Below, piece by piece: positions 49,270 to 62,300 of a DNA stretch of 64,000 bases (positions are counted from its first letter, which is position 1; each line of letters opens with the position of its first letter). Under the pieces are notes generated by a model. The model searched no databases and had not been told where the DNA came from. It worked only from the letters and a program-made list of their open reading frames with translations. Origin of the DNA: Acanthaster planci. Its lineage: Eukaryota; Echinodermata; Asteroidea; Valvatida; Acanthasteridae. Where the stretch lies: assembly GCF_001949145.1 (NCBI RefSeq), contig NW_019091379.1, positions 1,725,893 to 1,789,892 on the forward strand, in the 5' to 3' direction. A program made the translations under genes and the position numbers.

Positions 49270-50395
49270 ATAGCACAATTGCAAGTTAGGCCTGCAAGTA
49301 ATTATGCCAGGGCCCAGGTTCAAGCCCATGCCATACTCCTTTGCTTTTTAAATTTTTTTTCTATCAAATGCCCCCTTGGGTGTTGGACCGGTGTCAGTCA
49401 GTTTTTCTGTAAATTTAGACAGGCCTTGCGTTTTGGGACCCATGTATGTTACACCTCAACTACAGCATTGCTGAGGGCAATCTTGACTCTTGTGTAAATT
49501 TATTTTACTCCATCCAGAGTTGATTTGCCTTGAAAGGAAATCCATTGGCATTATAATCAGCTCAGGAAGGAGTAGGCCTACTTTAAACTTGCCAAGAGTC
49601 AAGATTGCACCTCCCAATATCAGTCCCAGCTATTAGGATGGCCCCAACCTGGACCAATTATAGTTACATGTAGCATATTTCATTTGAGAATTTAACTAGG
49701 CTTTTGTGGCTCACACAAGACAGTATTTGTCCAAAATATGTCAATCTGGCAATGCATTCACGACACAGACAAAAATTAGATTCTGCGTGTGTATAACCGC
49801 TGTACAGCATGAGATGACAGTGGTACACACAAAGCGCACTAAACTATAGTTGGGCTGACCCAACTGCAGCACGATACATGTACATAGGGTTGGGACTGTC
49901 CTAACTATTGGACCATCCCAGCTTGGAACCGATGCTGTAGTTGGGTGTAAAATCTTATATCTATTCCTCCTGCAGACATGACAGATAGGTACGAAATTCC
50001 CCTCTGCCCTAAAATCCGTCTAACTTGCTTAAAATGAACAGGTGCCCTGTTTAAATGTCTTGCAGGTTCGAGACACTCGAAAACTGCGATGGTGTGAATT
50101 CTGAAGTGAAAAGCGGTTATTTGACACATACACATACTCTGTGAGGTTAGCTTAAAATTTTGTCTCTCACGCTTGTCTGAAATGGCACCAGGATATAACA
50201 CGCTGTTGACTTACCTGTACATCTACGTGTACTTTCTATGCTGTAGCACTCGTACCAGACCAAACGTTTTGCGGGATCTTGGTGCTTCCAACCTTAATAG
50301 CTCAAACCAGCCCATTCTGTTCAATTTCTTTCACAGACATCTCTTCCAGAGACTTTTTTCCTTTAAAGGCAGTTCCAGAGCGGAAAGGAGCAACC
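49270..50395. other. Sequence upstream of FYCO1: no gene; possible promoter and 5' UTR
   Basis: No recognisable protein or repeat. It presumably contains the FYCO1 transcription start and untranslated exon sequence, but no element can be assigned confidently. Confidence 0.4.
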
Positions 50396-53300
50396 ATGGC
50401 ACAGCCGAGGAGCTATCCGAAGATAGTCCAGGATATCACCGGTACGAATATGTATTAATGCTGAGTTGCTCATGTTCACAGACGTCAATTGTTATGCCTT
50501 TGTTAGTGGTCTACCAAATGGTTCACTGTTTATACAGGTTCTTCCCTTCAAAAAAATCTTCGCAAACGTGAATTATAAGAAGCAATGTACTTCAATTCAA
50601 AGGTATTTATTTAAAACAGCAAAAGAAGGGTAGAAATGGTACAGTTTCACAAGCTAAGCCAAAATCTTGCTTGTAGATTGAAACTTACATTGTACATGTA
50701 GCCCCTTTCGGCAAAGGCAAACGAAACTGTTCCTGAAGTGCTTCACATGTCAATATGGTGCATGGGCACATGCATACATTTTCAATGTTTCACAGGGCAT
50801 CCCCCAAGAGATAACACACAACCATTGATGCTTTCTATGAGGACATCTGATAAACGGTCAAATCTGAACAGTGCACAAGATATACCCTGTGAATGTAAAA
50901 CATTGAGGTGTCCCTTTCTGCTGTTGGATTCAAAACAAAGAAATGTGAGGATAACAGAATTTTTAAAAAATCTCTTATGTGTAAAGGTTATGTCAAAATC
51001 TGCAAAGATGTCAGTTAATCTGGGTAATCAAACAGGGTAAACAAACACTGTACAGTGTACCAGTACAGGTGCATGTTACTGATATACAGTTGACTGGATT
51101 GTGCATTCATCTTTACAAATCACTAAGAATCACCAATACTTATTGTGTGAACACTTATTGCACTCTCCCCTGTAGGTTGTGTCCAAGACTTGAAAAAAGA
51201 CTACAACGACACCAAGCTACCAATTACTGATGATTCCCAGACATTGCATAAGTTTTGTGCGAAGCTGGAATACTTGCTCCAAATTGACATGAAAGGTGTG
51301 TTGGGTGTTTGATAGCATTCCACGTCTTCCTCTGTGTATCCTCCATGTACTTGCAGTGTCTTGATTTCAGTTTGAAAAGTGCAGAAAAGCTACATCAACC
51401 TTAACAGAAGGAGACAGGAATCGTGCACTGACAGGATGGATGTTATGCTGAGACCTCAAGTGAAAGACGTCTTACCAAAGCAAACAAGACCAAATTTGAT
51501 CACCCTTGGCCTGCAAACTGCTCTCAATAATTCCGAAAGGCAAAGGTTAAAAACAGCCCAAAGGGAGAACAAACATTAAACCTTGATACAAATTGTTTCT
51601 TTTTGGCACAACTTTAAAGTTACATGTATGAATGAATTTGTAATTTTGGACTGGTTAATTTGATATGTAGTTTTGGACTGATAATATGTATTTTTTGGCC
51701 GGTTAATGTAGTTTCGGACCAGTTATTAGATACATGTACCTGTAGTCTAAAGTCATGGTTGATGCAGAAACTGGTCATGTATGTACATGTACAGTGGACT
51801 CTTAAGCAAGAAAAATCTGCCTGCATTTTTAATGATAAGATGAACGTTTTTACAGAATGTCGCCATCTCAGTTCCTGTATTATAGATCTGTGCGGCTTTG
51901 CTCTCATGATGCAGGTCGAACCAGCATTCTCGGTGGTCGTCGCGATTACTGGGATTACTTTTATAAATGCCTGAGCAAAGTCAAAGGGCTGAACGACGGA
52001 TTGCGATTTGTGCGAGCAATGGCAGAGGTAAGCGTGAAAGAGAGTGGTTTGACCAGCTTCAACTTACATGTACTTTCATTGGCATCGATCACATAATCAG
52101 CTGTCACTTTACCCTCACTATGGAGTTCCTTTTGCTCTGTCATACGCATGCAGGTGAAATCTTCTCTGGGACGTGGTCGTGCTTTCATTCGTTACAGTCT
52201 GGTTCATCATCGCTTGGGTGACAGTGTACAGCAGTGCATCTCCAACGTGAAGGTTACCAGGTATAAGACTTTCACCCACTGTCCTTGGAAAGTTCCAGAT
52301 TTGCTCATGCTTTTCTCAATATACAGTCAGAGTAGGCAACTATGCGATTCAAACTGGCCTGCTGAGACTTTTTTTTAGAAATCAACAAATTCTCATTCCA
52401 AAAGAAGGGTATATTTCAACAGAAATAGATGAGACCATTCCAAGTGTTGTTGAACCAAAAGTGTCATACCTATCAATAGGCTCTCGCAGCCAGTGTCAAA
52501 CACCCATTTAGGTATATTTCTTGTGAAAGGCTTTTCTCCTATTGCTGTAAAATGCTCTTTAATGACCAAAGAGCCCATTGCTGTTTTTGCTTTCTTATTT
52601 CCATTGACTGATATGTATAGTGCATAAATGTAGCTGGGGGCAAAATAGTCTGATCTTATTGCCGAGCAGTTTTCACAACAACTTTTATGGACAACAATTT
52701 GGCTTCTTCTTGCCTTTTTGTCTTTCTAGTGACTGGTACGGCCCAACTGCTGTTCTTCTCAACACCGTTCACAGCTCCACTGTCGTTAACGCTCTGTACG
52801 AACTCAATGATATCCAGTTTGACCTTTCACCCACTGGTTACGACCTGGACACTGCCTGGCCTACATTTGCCCGTAAAAGCATCGGTGCGGCCAATCTGTT
52901 TCTCTGGCAACCTCCGAGCAGGACGACAAGCACCAGCAGCATCAACTCACAGGTACACAGAGAGAACACAGGGAAGAATTTTCAAATGAAAGAACTTGCG
53001 TGATGAGAAGTATTGGGATTTGAAGCCCATCGAGTTGTTGGATTTGGACGGAAAAGAAAAACAAAAAAATGAACTTAGTACCACTTTATCAAATGTACAG
53101 ATGTACGTGCGCATACGTTTCTTCCCCTGCCAGTGAACTTTTTTCTACACATTTGTAATATAAATAGAAATACAGTAAAACTATCGTCTAACCTCCACTA
53201 TTTGTAGAAAGTTATGTTGAATGGTTCATGGCTTGGAAAATATGGATCTGTGCTCCACTTTGTGAAGGCTTTTCTTGTATTTTAGGAGTCACATGTATAA

Positions 53301-56300
53301 TGTCGACTTTCCTCACCTCGCTCGTAAATATGCAAGTAATGAAGTGTTATGAGTCCAGTGCTGAGAATTTCATGAGGTCATGAAAATTTCATGTGGAGAT
53401 CTGCATTACAGAGACATCCACTGGGCGCCAGTGCACAACATGGATGCATTTTCAACCAAAAAGAACTACTGCATGACTCTAATGCCCTTTTTTGTGGTGC
53501 AAGTGTGCGCCTTACATTGAGAAAAATCGTTCATGTCACATGATCTGCAGTCTCCAACCAGACTACGGGGATTTTTTCATATTTTGTATAATAGTTGGTG
53601 GTACGTTACAACAGGTTTTGTGGGCTTGTGATCCATTCCCACGTTGTACATATACCTGTACTTACATGTACATGAATCTAAGATTGTTAAACCGTGTGTA
53701 CGATTCTGTGTTTTACAGCAAAGTGCAAGTGACTCATACCCCAACAGTCCCATGATCGAATCCAGACCCTCTTTTCTGGAAGACCAACTCACACGCCTGC
53801 AGAAGGAGTTTGAAGAATGTGAGCAGGTTAATCGGCAGCTGCGAGGACGAATCGACCAGCTGGAGCAGGACAATGAAGAGCTTCACCAGATGGCCCAGGA
53901 GACAGAGGAGCAAATGACCTGCTTCCGGAGCAAGTCGGAGAGGGAAACGGCAGAACTTCAGGATCAGGTCGAGATGCTGGAAGAAGGACTGAATGCAAAG
54001 GAAGAAGAATTGTTTGGACTTGAAAGCCAGTGGAAAGAGAAATTGCAAGAAGCTGAGAAGACAGCATCAGATTTGTATGCTCGCATCGAAGTGCTGAACA
54101 AGCAGCATGATAGTAGAGAAAAGATGCTGACAGAATCTGAGAGAGATCTCAGAGAAAAACTCCAACTAACTGAAAGCTCAGTGAGTGAGTTGAAGCAACA
54201 GGTAATTGCTTATGAAGCCGACTTAGCCGTGAGGACTGCATCTGAGACGAGTAATAAGGAAAAGGTCTCCGAACTGGAGGGCAAGCTTGCTGATGCTGAG
54301 AACAGAAATCTGGAGCTCATTACCAGGATGGATAGCATGGTTCAAAACAAAGACAAGACGGTCTCCAGCCACTTTGAATCGGCCAGCAGGGTCCACGAGC
54401 TCCTGACGAGGCTAGAAGGGGCAGAGACGGAGAAGCTTCAGCTTCAAGGCATCAGAGAGGAGCTGATCCGCAAATTAGAGCTCGTTGAAATGGAAAAAAC
54501 ATCCGAAAAAGAATCCAGTAGTCAGAGACAAAAGAACAGTCCACAAACAAAAGTAAGGGTTCAACCGAGACACCAAACACAGAGCACTACTTACAACAGA
54601 TAAAAGAACTTGAGACACTGAAACTTCAGCTGGCTTCCCATAATTCAGAACTTGCTAAAAAGGTTCACAATCTGGAAGCAGCCCTGCAGAACAGTGCAAC
54701 CGAAAAAATTGTCGTTGAAAGACAGATGAATGAACTGAAGAAAACCGTGTCCAATTTGGAGGAAAGTGACTGTGTGTTGAGGGAAGAAAAGGCAGACTTG
54801 CAAAGGCAAGTGTCACTTGTGGAAAAAGAAAGGGACGAGGCAGTCAGAAAGGCCACATTTCTTGAAGATGGAAACAAGAAAATTGCAGACTTAGAAAAGC
54901 AGCTGAGGAAAAGTCAACAAGAGGTGGATGCTTTGAAAATCCAAACTTCAAAACTGCACAATTTAGAATCAACATTCCAACAGTTGCTAACAGACCTTGA
55001 AACTCAAGAACAGTCACGATCAGCTGAGCCATCAGCGGATTCACAAGTTCACTCTGAAGCTTACCAAACCTCTGCTTCTGACACCAGTGGATCAACAGAA
55101 TTACGAGGGGATGGATCCCCGATTCATTCACTACAACTCAGAATCAACAGCATTCTGGCTGACAAAGCAACAGGGTTCAGTCAGCTTCAGGGAGCTCACA
55201 GAGAAGTGACTGACTTGAAGGCCCACAATGATGAATTAGTGAAGCAGCTGGGAACAATGAAAGAAAAGCAGCAACGACAAAGTCAAGAGGTCTGTGATCT
55301 TCGGGATACCGTCGCACGTCTTCAGGGTGAACTGGCTGATGCCGGCTTGAGGTCTGAATCTCAGAAGCAAGTATTAAATGTGAAAGACGGAGAACTGAAA
55401 AGCCTTGCCCAGCAGATGAGCTGCCTGCAGCAAAGAGTCTCAGATTTGAAGGATGGCGTTGTGCAAAAGTCACTGGAACTAGAGACCCATCAGCAGAAAC
55501 TAGAGCAGGCCAATAACCAGCTGAAGTCTTTCAAAGTATCACTCGAAAAGGCCAGGACTGAGAAAGAAACTCTGAGCTCCAAGTTAAGTTCCACGGAGAC
55601 CAGTTTTGAAGCCCTCAAGCATGAGCATGGGGGACTGCAAAGCAAGACGCAGGAACTGGAGACACACAGTCAGGAGATCCAAGAAGACCTGGAGAAGCAG
55701 AAGCAGGCAAAAAGAGAGCTGGAGAGCATGCTGGAAGACACCAGGAGGTTGGTCGAGGAGAACGTCTCCCTGGAGCAAGTCTTTGAGGAGCGGAAGCAGA
55801 AAATGATCAAGGAGCATGAGGACAAAGTGGAGTTTCTGACCCACCAGTTCAACATGATCCAGGAGGAGACGGAGAAGGCCAACACTGAGAAATTCAGATT
55901 TCAGGAGGAGCACAAGGTGATGTTGGGAGAGGTCCAAGAGATGAGAGAGAAGTTGGAACTGATGGAGACCGAGAGGAACGAGATCAAGAAGACAAACGAC
56001 ACCTTGAACACGGAGATAGCTCGGGTGAATGAGGCGTCGCAGCTCGCCAACGTCCAGAAGGAGGAGACATCTCAGAAACTGGAGCAGCTGAGATCTGAGA
56101 TGTTTGAAGCCCTGGAAGAAAACACAACGAGGATGCTGCGCCTCGAGAACGTGCTGCACGATACTCAGGAGGAGCGAGACCGAGCAAAATTGCGCATCAG
56201 TGACCTAGAGACTGAACTGACGGAGGCGAGGGAAAAGCTCTTGCAGGCAGAGCAGAAGTAAGTGCAAATGATACCTTCTCTGTCGACTTTTCCTCTGTAA

Positions 56301-59300
56301 AACTTTGGCCATGCATGTACATGTATCTTCTCCACCACTTTTCTAGAGTGGCATTGGAAACCAGTGAGGCTCATGCACCATAAGAAATTATGCATGTACT
56401 GTACTTGTACAGTACTGATGTGGTACAGTGAACTCCATCAGTGCTTTTTGAATACATCTGCCAGATACACTGTAACTTGTGCTTGATAAATGCAGCATAC
56501 AGAGGCAGGTGAAAGTCTCAAGTGTGCTGCGTGTACATTTTATGCAAGTACGGATTATATCTGGTTCAGTCACGATGTCTCGACATAAATATCATAATAA
56601 CTTAAAGAGATAGGTGTGGTGTTGACTTAGGACGTGACTTCAACTTTGTATTGCATGTAACTAAATCATGATTTGGTTGAATCCGCCCTGATCTGCATCT
56701 TAGACTGGAGGAAAGCACCCAGCAGCTGACTAACCTAGAGTGTGTCAGGCAGCAAGAGGTATCGGCCCTCAAGTTCCAGCTGAGCTCCGAGGCCATGGAG
56801 TACCAGCAGGCCATTCAGGTGTGTTCCCCCCCCCCCGTGTGTCATAACGAGTTGGGAGCGGCCTAGCCCAAGTATCAATGATTATCAGTGCTGTGATATG
56901 ACTTGTAACCACTTTGTGCCGGAAGGCTGACAGGTTGAACCGCCACGTGCATTCCGACTCGCCTTTGACCGACGATGTGTACATGCTTGTCCCCAATTTG
57001 CTTTGTATTCGCCAAGTCCAAGAAGTCTGTGGAGGCGGACTGTGAGATGAATTTTAACTCAACCGCTGTGCACGGTTTGGTGTGAGAGTACTGTAAATAT
57101 CACTCAATGGGCTTGCCCCAGAGTGTTGAAAAATATAGGGTTGTGATAACAAATATCACACAAATATTGTTCAGATGCTCTAATGAGTCGGTATTTATAC
57201 AGTCCACACATCAAAAAGAGTCAAACTCATCAATAGGGAAGGGCCTTTCACGACTGGAAAAGGCAGGTTGTAGAGTAAAAATTACAGATTCATTTCTTAA
57301 TCTTCCATTTCTTTTAAAAATTAGGATGTGTTTATTTGAATATTTTTTTCCCTGTAGATTTACGTTTGAAGATTTATAGCTTTGCCCAATGGTATAAAAA
57401 ACAACCACCCTTCTTCCACTAGCCTCATACATATCCGTCTTTTTGTTGGATTTTTTTGTGTAGTTTTGTCCTTGACCTAGGGAAAGTAATACATTCCACA
57501 AAGGATTTAAGTGAGGGAAATACCGGAACTTAACGTTTCCGTGTTCCATCTACCAGGGTTACAAACATCAAGAGACAAATCTCCAAGGATTGCAAGATCG
57601 ATGTAACGAGCAGGAAGAGATAGTGGAGAGTCTTCAGACCGAGCTAAACCTGGCCAGAGCCCAGCTTGAGCAGCAACAGAAGCAGGTACGGAAAGCAGAA
57701 CGGCAAAGCAGAAAGTGACGGTATTTTCCCCCATCTGGTCCGAGCTGAAGTGCACCCTTGGCGATGAAAAAGAGACAGGCTGGTGGGAAGTTTTCCTCAA
57801 CCGGCCATTGGGGGGGTGCACACTCAAAAAGATTTACACTCAACCAGGAACTGGTTGCATTTGCTCAACGTCTCCCTTGCCAAGTATGCATGAAGCCGTG
57901 CACACACTTGATGTTTCCACCTAACGTCTGTCATTGCTGTGTCACAACACGCCCTCTGTTGTGTCCTGCTTGGAGGCAATTGACAGGTTTTGGGCCATTT
58001 CTAGATCTTTCTCAACCTCCCAGGTAGGCCAGGCAAGCTAGGTGCTCATGGAAACGTCTGATGTTGCCTGGACTGCACTCAACTTTCTTTTTTTTGGGGG
58101 GGGAGGGTTATCACTTGATTTTGCACTTTATTGACATAATGTACAAAGCACCACACTAACTCAATTCTGCCTGCAAGTTTGTCATACAAAAAAATTGACA
58201 TGCCTGACAAAATGGACAAGTTGATGGAACCTTAACCCTCCGACTCCTCAGGGAATGCCTCAGAAATTTCTCTGGAATGCTACTGTACAAAACACTGGAA
58301 GTTCCCTTGAGGAATTCACAGTGTTCTCAATCAGAACAGGCTATGCCATAGTAAAATGTGCAAAGGCATTGGCCAAGTGCGGTTCCCAGACACGTTATTC
58401 CCAGAAGGAACAGTAGGTGTTTCCGAAGGAACAGCAGGTGTTCCCGATAAGAAAAGGTCGTTATCTCTTCTGGTTGGCATGTTCTGTGCTATACCCGCTT
58501 CTGAGATGATCCCTCACTACTGTCGACCTAACCTGCAGAATACTTAGACACCAAGCCAATTTTTGAGTGAATTTATATCATGTTATCCAAATTTCAGTGT
58601 AAGGATGCACAGGAGTTGGCTACAGAGAAGCAACGTGAGAGTTCCGCCCTGCAAGAAGCTATTCAACAGGTGAATGGATTCACTGTTAAATTTTGCAGGA
58701 TTCTATACCAGGTACTCGCGACCTGGGTCAAGGTTTTTCTTATCCTTATTAGGTGGATTTCTGTTCAAATTTTGTGAGATATGTAGGTTTTGATTATTTT
58801 TTTAACCGCTTGTGAAATTTACACTATTGTCATCAGACAAGTGCTTAAGTGCAAAAACTTTGCTGAAAAAGTGCAGCAGATAAACACAGCTTACCTTTGC
58901 AAAGCATGTACAAGTCTCTCGTTTGAGGCAACTCTCCAACTATGCTGATGTCAGTTTGGAACTTATGTTCAGAGAATGGTTCGGAGGTTTCAGTTTTGAC
59001 TGATTGGTGTCTCATTTTTTTCATTGCAGATGTCCAAAACACTGGAAGAGCTACAAGTGCAGAATCTGAATTCTGAAGTGAGTTGAAAACTTCTTGTTAA
59101 TTGCGTTTACTGCTAACTGTTCATTCCTGCATAACCTGCCTGCGTTAGCCCCAGTACTGCCTGTTACTTCCTTTCCTGCCTTAAATTGCTCATGAGATTT
59201 ATCCTGAGTTTGATCAATTTGTCAGGGCTAAACTAACATACACAAGTGCTAGCCGATGAAGAAAGTTTGCAGAGTCTTGGAATTTGTACTTGTATTGCAC

Positions 59301-62300
59301 TGTGTTGTATGAGCAGAAGTACCCCTCATTGGTTGAAAAGGAGCCACGTTGGTAGGGAGTGTTCATTTTATTGGTAGCAATTTAACCTGAACCCTAACAG
59401 TCCTCAATCGTCCAACAGGTGAAGGATTGAGGACTGTTAGGGTTAATGCTTGTATTCTATATTCGTTCGTGAACCAGCAAAGTGCAGTTCCACCAAAGGA
59501 GCCTCCATTGCTTGGAAAATTCTGCCCTCTCTTGGTCTAGCTCAGGGCTCATTTAGAGCTAGGTTTATAACAGGTGATGCAGGGTAAGCAGTCTGGAGAC
59601 GTTGGAATGGCAATTTCCGAGTAACACAGTTGCAGTCCAAATTTTATGTGTCTTCCACGTCATCAACTTTTTCTACCTTTTTTACAGGAGGAGCTCACAC
59701 AGTTGAGGGTCGAAAGACAAGGCAAGCAGACATCGCTTGAAAGCAAGGTGGTGGAATTAGAGAATGACAACGTTGAACTCAAGAAACAGATCATCAAGCT
59801 TATCAAGTAAGGAGACACAAAGTCCGGTGGCGGGGGGGAGGTAGAGTAATGCAGCCCCCTAAGAACCCATCCGTCCCATCACCAATCTTTTTGGAACTCA
59901 GCCCGTGTGTAAAGACATCCATTATTAGTGAAGACATCTACTCTGAGTACATCTGTGAAGTTTCAATTCATTGAGACTGAAGGGGAGTGTTTCGGTTCAC
60001 GCTCTCACAGGTGCATTGAGCACGTCTTTGGGAAATAAGCATTTTACAAGAATAGTACATCCAGTTTCCCTAAAATTGGTGTCAAAATTACTGTGAGATG
60101 GTGGAAAAAACTTCCAAAGGCTCAGCATGACACAAAAATCATCAGAGAGGATGTAATGGCAAAACGGATATTCTGCTCAGGGTTTTTGGGCTCCAAACAT
60201 ATTTACACTTTGGAAACATCTAAACCTCATAGGGAAAAGTTCTATTTGGATTTCTTAAGTTGGCTGCAACTTTTTGGTAAAAAGCTTTGCGTGTAATTCT
60301 CCTTGTATTTTGTTAAATTTTCAGAGATAAGGACACTCTGTGGCAGTGGACAGATAAGCTGGATTACCAACGCAAGATGAAAGCCTCCGAGAGGTGGATT
60401 GATGATAGCGAGGTATTTTGAAGTGACTTAGCAGTTTGCCTGATTTCCAGGCCAGAGAGTCTGTGTCATGTTGCTAGTGAAAACGGAGGAGCCTCTCTTA
60501 TCACTGAAATGCTAGGAACTTTCAGCTGGGGAAAGCACCATTTAACAGCAGTCTGAATTTGGACCACCATTTTTAACTAGGCATGTGACAGTGAAGAATA
60601 CACCGTGTTTTACAGAGTAACATAAAATAAGCAGACTTTTTCCAAGATATGTAGATGAATGCCAAATTCTTGCAAATATTTAAACATTAAACTACATGTA
60701 TGTGCACTAAGTTTTAAACAAAAGGCGCAGTTTTCTGGTTTTCAAGCATGTTTTATATTCTATATCTCTTCTGTTCATCTCCGAACACTAGGTCACTCAA
60801 TGCATGCAGTGTCATGTTGAGTTTTCTCTGATTGTCAGACGTCACCATTGCCGTCTGTGTGGTCGTATATTCTGCACCAAGTGTGCCAATTGCTACGTGT
60901 CTGCTGCACACAGTCGGTAGGTCTAGTTCCGATGTCCCCTATGAACCTTTCCCATGAAAAATGCAAATAAGGCAGACGCATGCACATAATCCATTACTAC
61001 CGCTAATAGGCCAAGTTGCTTAAATCAGTGACGTAACAGTACAAATCTCTGTGTGCGCGCAACTGTTAGCACATACACGCCATTCCTGTAGTTGTGTGAT
61101 ACGAGTGCTAAGCTTAAAAAAACACAAGGACTTGTTAATTTCCAACCACAGAACACTGGCAATTTCACTTCGTTTTGAGAAAAGCGAGGAAAATGTGCTG
61201 AACTATCGGACAAGAGCCGTGATGCCGTGTTGGTTGACTTTCAACCCGCCAAGTTAAGGTTACAGCAATTCTCCTACACTGCCGACAGTCTTGATGGCTG
61301 GGCTTGCCAACCAGTGGTAGTAGCTCGCGTGCGCCTGTCTAATTTGCATATTTCATGGAAAAGCTCTGTTACTGTGCATAGTGCCACGCTACTTGCTAAA
61401 TCCAGTTTAGACCCGTTAATGAGTGGGGTTTCACACAGAGGTCTTTTAATTCTGTAACGTAGGCTGTCTGCAAATTCATCACAAACCTCTTCAAATGAAT
61501 ACCCTTAGGCTAAGCAAATATCAACAAGACGCATGTATGTGTGCTTTGCAGAGGGCACTGGTAACTGTAGATTTATCATTTGGCATCACAAAGCAGGCTT
61601 TGTTTGCAGATATAAGAAAATCAAAATTTTTTTGCGAAATTTTTGCCACCAAAACTAAGAACCCAACCAGGAAGTGGGTCCTTCAAACCTTTTTGTTGCT
61701 AACTAGTAGATTGTCTGCATCGAATATTTTTTCCAGGGACCTTGTACAGCTTGTAGGACTTTTATAACAAATTTGATTGTTCTCAGAATTTTTTTAAAGA
61801 GAAATTACAAACCAGTTTTCCTATTCTACCTAGAAATACTTACATTGTGATGATAGTTACATGTAACTCCAATTTTGTCGGATACATTTTAAAGTTTAAT
61901 CAAGTTTATTAAATTTATTCAAAGTCACAGCACAAATCAGGTTGGAAGTAAAAGGGTCTAAACAAGGACAAAGGAAATCTCTCTCGAAGGTCAGTTTAAT
62001 ACCTTTTGTCAAGACTTGATGTGGGTTGACTTGTATGAGATGGACTCCACCACAGCACTGCTGCACATACGTGTACGCGTGCCTCAACAGGAATTGTAAC
62101 ATGCATCCTCTCTGCACATTTGCTATGTCCTTTCCAGCAAGAAATCTCGTGTCTGCGAGCAGTGCTTTGTTATTCACCAACAAGCGAATGAGCCCGACCA
62201 AGTGCCGCCCTCCACCTCGATCTCGCTGGACAGCGACGACGAAACGGAGCGAGAGACCCTGGCCCGCAGCCGGTCCTTCATCGGCTCCAGCAGCCCGCTC

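Noticed and set aside
50173-50571. 132-codon frame overlapping the FYCO1 start
   Set aside because: Different frame from the RUN-domain start at 50396, no domain, and it reads through the GT donor of exon 1.
53644-53718. ATG and open frame extending upstream of the FYCO1 coiled-coil exon
   Set aside because: A TTTTACAG acceptor at 53711-53718 and the in-frame join to the RUN exons show this part is intron.
55584-56159. 191-codon Leu-rich open frame on the minus strand
   Set aside because: It is the antisense shadow of the Glu/Lys/Gln-rich FYCO1 coiled coil; CTC/CTG/CTT codons come from GAG/CAG/AAG in the true frame.
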